6,623 nt of DNA, from contig JAMBLL010000322.1 of the NCBI GenBank assembly GCA_023336765.1, forward strand, positions 1-6,623, given 5' to 3'. Below are positions 5,541 through 6,623 of the stretch, in pieces. A model generated the notes under the pieces. That model was not told the origin of the DNA. It saw nothing but the letters and a program-made list of their open reading frames with translations, and ran no database searches. Each line of letters begins with the position of its first letter. The first letter of the stretch is position 1. Made by a program: the position numbers and the translations under genes. The DNA is from Actinomycetes bacterium. Its GTDB lineage: Bacteria > Actinomycetota > Acidimicrobiia > Spongiisociales > UBA5794.

Positions 5541-6602
5541 GTGGAACACAGCGCATATGAGGCCGAACCAACAGAGATCTTGCTCGATGACTTCGACGTG
5601 CTCATCGACGTCAGGCCCCACGCGGCCACCTCACCGTCGATCATCGGCACAACAGCCGTGGACCTCGCAAACCTGCTCGCTGAACCCGCCAGGTGGATCC
5701 CCTCACGCACGAGCAACATCCTCATCATCTGCGACATCGGACTGCGGTCAGGCATCGCGGCCGAACGCCTCAGAGAGGCGGGCTACCACTCAGCGCTGTC
5801 CCTCGCCGGCGGGATCGATGCGTGGCGCACCGCGGGCCTGTCCTTGGTCGACACGGCGGGGTTGACAATCGACCAACTCGAACGGTACGACAGACACCTC
5901 AAGCTCGCACAAGTCGGCGTCCCTGGGCAGAGGGCACTTCTCAATGCAACGGTCACGGTCGTTGGCGCAGGGGGCCTCGGGTCTCCGGTGATCATGTACC
6001 TCGCAGCGGCAGGTGTTGGCACGATCATCATCATCGACGATGACGACGTCGACGCTTCGAACCTCCAACGCCAACCGATCCACTCCACCGATGACGTCGA
6101 CACAGCCAAAGCAGTGTCGGCCGCTGAGTTCGTCTCGTCGCTCAATCCGGACGTTACGGTCGTCGAGGTCAGCGACCGCCTGAGCGACGAAAACGCCGTC
6201 ACACTCCTCAAGGATGCAACGGTGATCGTGGATGCTTCGGACAACTTCCCGACGCGATACGCCATCAACGACGCGGCGGTAGCTCTCGGAATCCCAGTCG
6301 TGTTCGCGTCGGTGTACGCAATGGAGGGCCAGGTGGCCGTCTTCGATGCCAGCACCGGCCCGTGCTACCGCTGTATCTTCCCCGAACCACCGGATGGCTC
6401 TATCCCACTCGACTGCACGACGATCGGCGTTCTCGGCTCGATCACGGGCGTTCTCGGCTCACTCCAGGCCACCGAGGCCATCAAGCTCATCGTCGGCTCA
6501 GACGGCACCCTCACCGGCCGCCTCCTCCTCTACGACGCCGCCGCCGCATCCTTCACCACCCTCAACATCAAAAAGAACCCCACCTGCACGACGTGCTCAT
6601 AG
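5541..6602 (+). CDS. MoeB/ThiF-type E1-like adenylyltransferase with N-terminal rhodanese domain
   Basis: This 353-residue cytoplasmic sulfur-transfer enzyme would adenylate the C-terminal glycine of a small ubiquitin-like carrier (MoaD, ThiS or CysO type), and its rhodanese domain could supply persulfide sulfur for the thiocarboxylate. The rhodanese domain (about 10-103) has DVLIDVRP (19-26), active-site loop CDIGLRS (Cys64-Ser70) and LAGGIDAWRTAGL (88-100); the usual GHIPGA stretch is degenerate. The E1 domain (about 109-353) starts with the family's QLERYDRHL. It has nucleotide loop GAGGLGS (142-148), SNLQRQ (Arg177), Lys190, DNFPTRY (Asp234), zinc-type CxxC pairs Cys275/278 and Cys349/352, and catalytic-Cys candidate Cys292 in LDCTTIGVLG. 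All expected residues are present. MoeZ, Uba4 and MOCS3 carry the rhodanese at the C-terminus; here it comes first, and the protein ends right at the second CxxC. GTG 5541 is the only reasonable start, since an in-frame TAG lies at 5529-5531 and no other start codon intervenes. The exact carrier and pathway (molybdenum cofactor, thiamine, cysteine or tRNA) are unknown. Confidence 0.93.
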   Translation: MEHSAYEAEPTEILLDDFDVLIDVRPHAATSPSIIGTTAVDLANLLAEPARWIPSRTSNILIICDIGLRSGIAAERLREAGYHSALSLAGGIDAWRTAGLSLVDTAGLTIDQLERYDRHLKLAQVGVPGQRALLNATVTVVGAGGLGSPVIMYLAAAGVGTIIIIDDDDVDASNLQRQPIHSTDDVDTAKAVSAAEFVSSLNPDVTVVEVSDRLSDENAVTLLKDATVIVDASDNFPTRYAINDAAVALGIPVVFASVYAMEGQVAVFDASTGPCYRCIFPEPPDGSIPLDCTTIGVLGSITGVLGSLQATEAIKLIVGSDGTLTGRLLLYDAAAASFTTLNIKKNPTCTTCS

Positions 6603-6623
6603 GGCTTTGGCGTCCAGAACCGC

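Noticed and set aside
5151..5621. A 156-codon minus-strand open frame opposite the unknown gene.
   Set aside because: It runs antisense across both the 5073 gene and the start of the E1/rhodanese gene, crosses two candidate promoters, and its translation is rich in Cys, Trp and His with no domain pattern.
6426..6460. An exact 14-base direct repeat (GGCGTTCTCGGCTC at 6426-6439 and 6447-6460).
   Set aside because: It encodes GVLGS twice, seven codons apart, and this GVLG...GVLG pattern is typical of the MoeB/ThiF family near the catalytic Cys. The DNA identity follows from conserved residues and similar codon choice.

Overview
The window looks like a piece of an actinobacterial chromosome. Base composition is moderately GC-rich, with GC-rich third codon positions. 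The first gene encodes a class A penicillin-binding protein with C-terminal PASTA repeats and a Thr-rich tail. Several start codons sit only a few bases after a TAnnnT-type -10 box with no Shine-Dalgarno sequence, which is the leaderless arrangement common in Actinobacteria. The protein style suggests Acidimicrobiia or a relative, but that placement is inference and not demonstrated.

Layout, left to right: (1) about 47-2611 (+), a bifunctional glycosyltransferase/transpeptidase with two PASTA-like repeats; its true start may lie at 2 or upstream of the window. (2) 2663-4447 (+), a complete half-transporter ABC exporter (membrane domain plus ATPase), preceded by a 51-base gap that holds a candidate promoter. 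(3) 4450-4899 (-), a small SRPBCC/polyketide-cyclase-fold protein that converges on the ABC gene with only two bases between the stop codons. (4) 4900-5072, a 173-base divergent regulatory region whose right half is unusually AT-rich and packed with inverted and direct repeats. (5) 5073-5522 (+), a 149-residue protein I do not recognise, with a disordered-looking N-terminus and a compact C-terminal domain. (6) 5541-6602 (+), a MoeB/ThiF-type E1-like adenylyltransferase with a rhodanese domain fused at its N-terminus, the reverse of the usual MoeZ/Uba4 order. The last 21 bases hold no feature I can call.

The first two genes both act at the cell envelope (peptidoglycan synthesis, and export of a lipid, drug or other hydrophobic substrate), but the sequence does not prove that they work together. 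The E1/rhodanese protein belongs to sulfur transfer (activation of a MoaD/ThiS/CysO-like carrier for molybdopterin, thiamine, cysteine or thiolated tRNA). No carrier-protein gene is visible in the window. I found no RNA genes, mobile elements, CRISPR arrays or convincing intrinsic terminators. I also saw no clear new multi-gene system. The points most worth following are the inverted-order fusion, the unknown protein beside it with its repeat-rich promoter, and the repeated leaderless promoter geometry.
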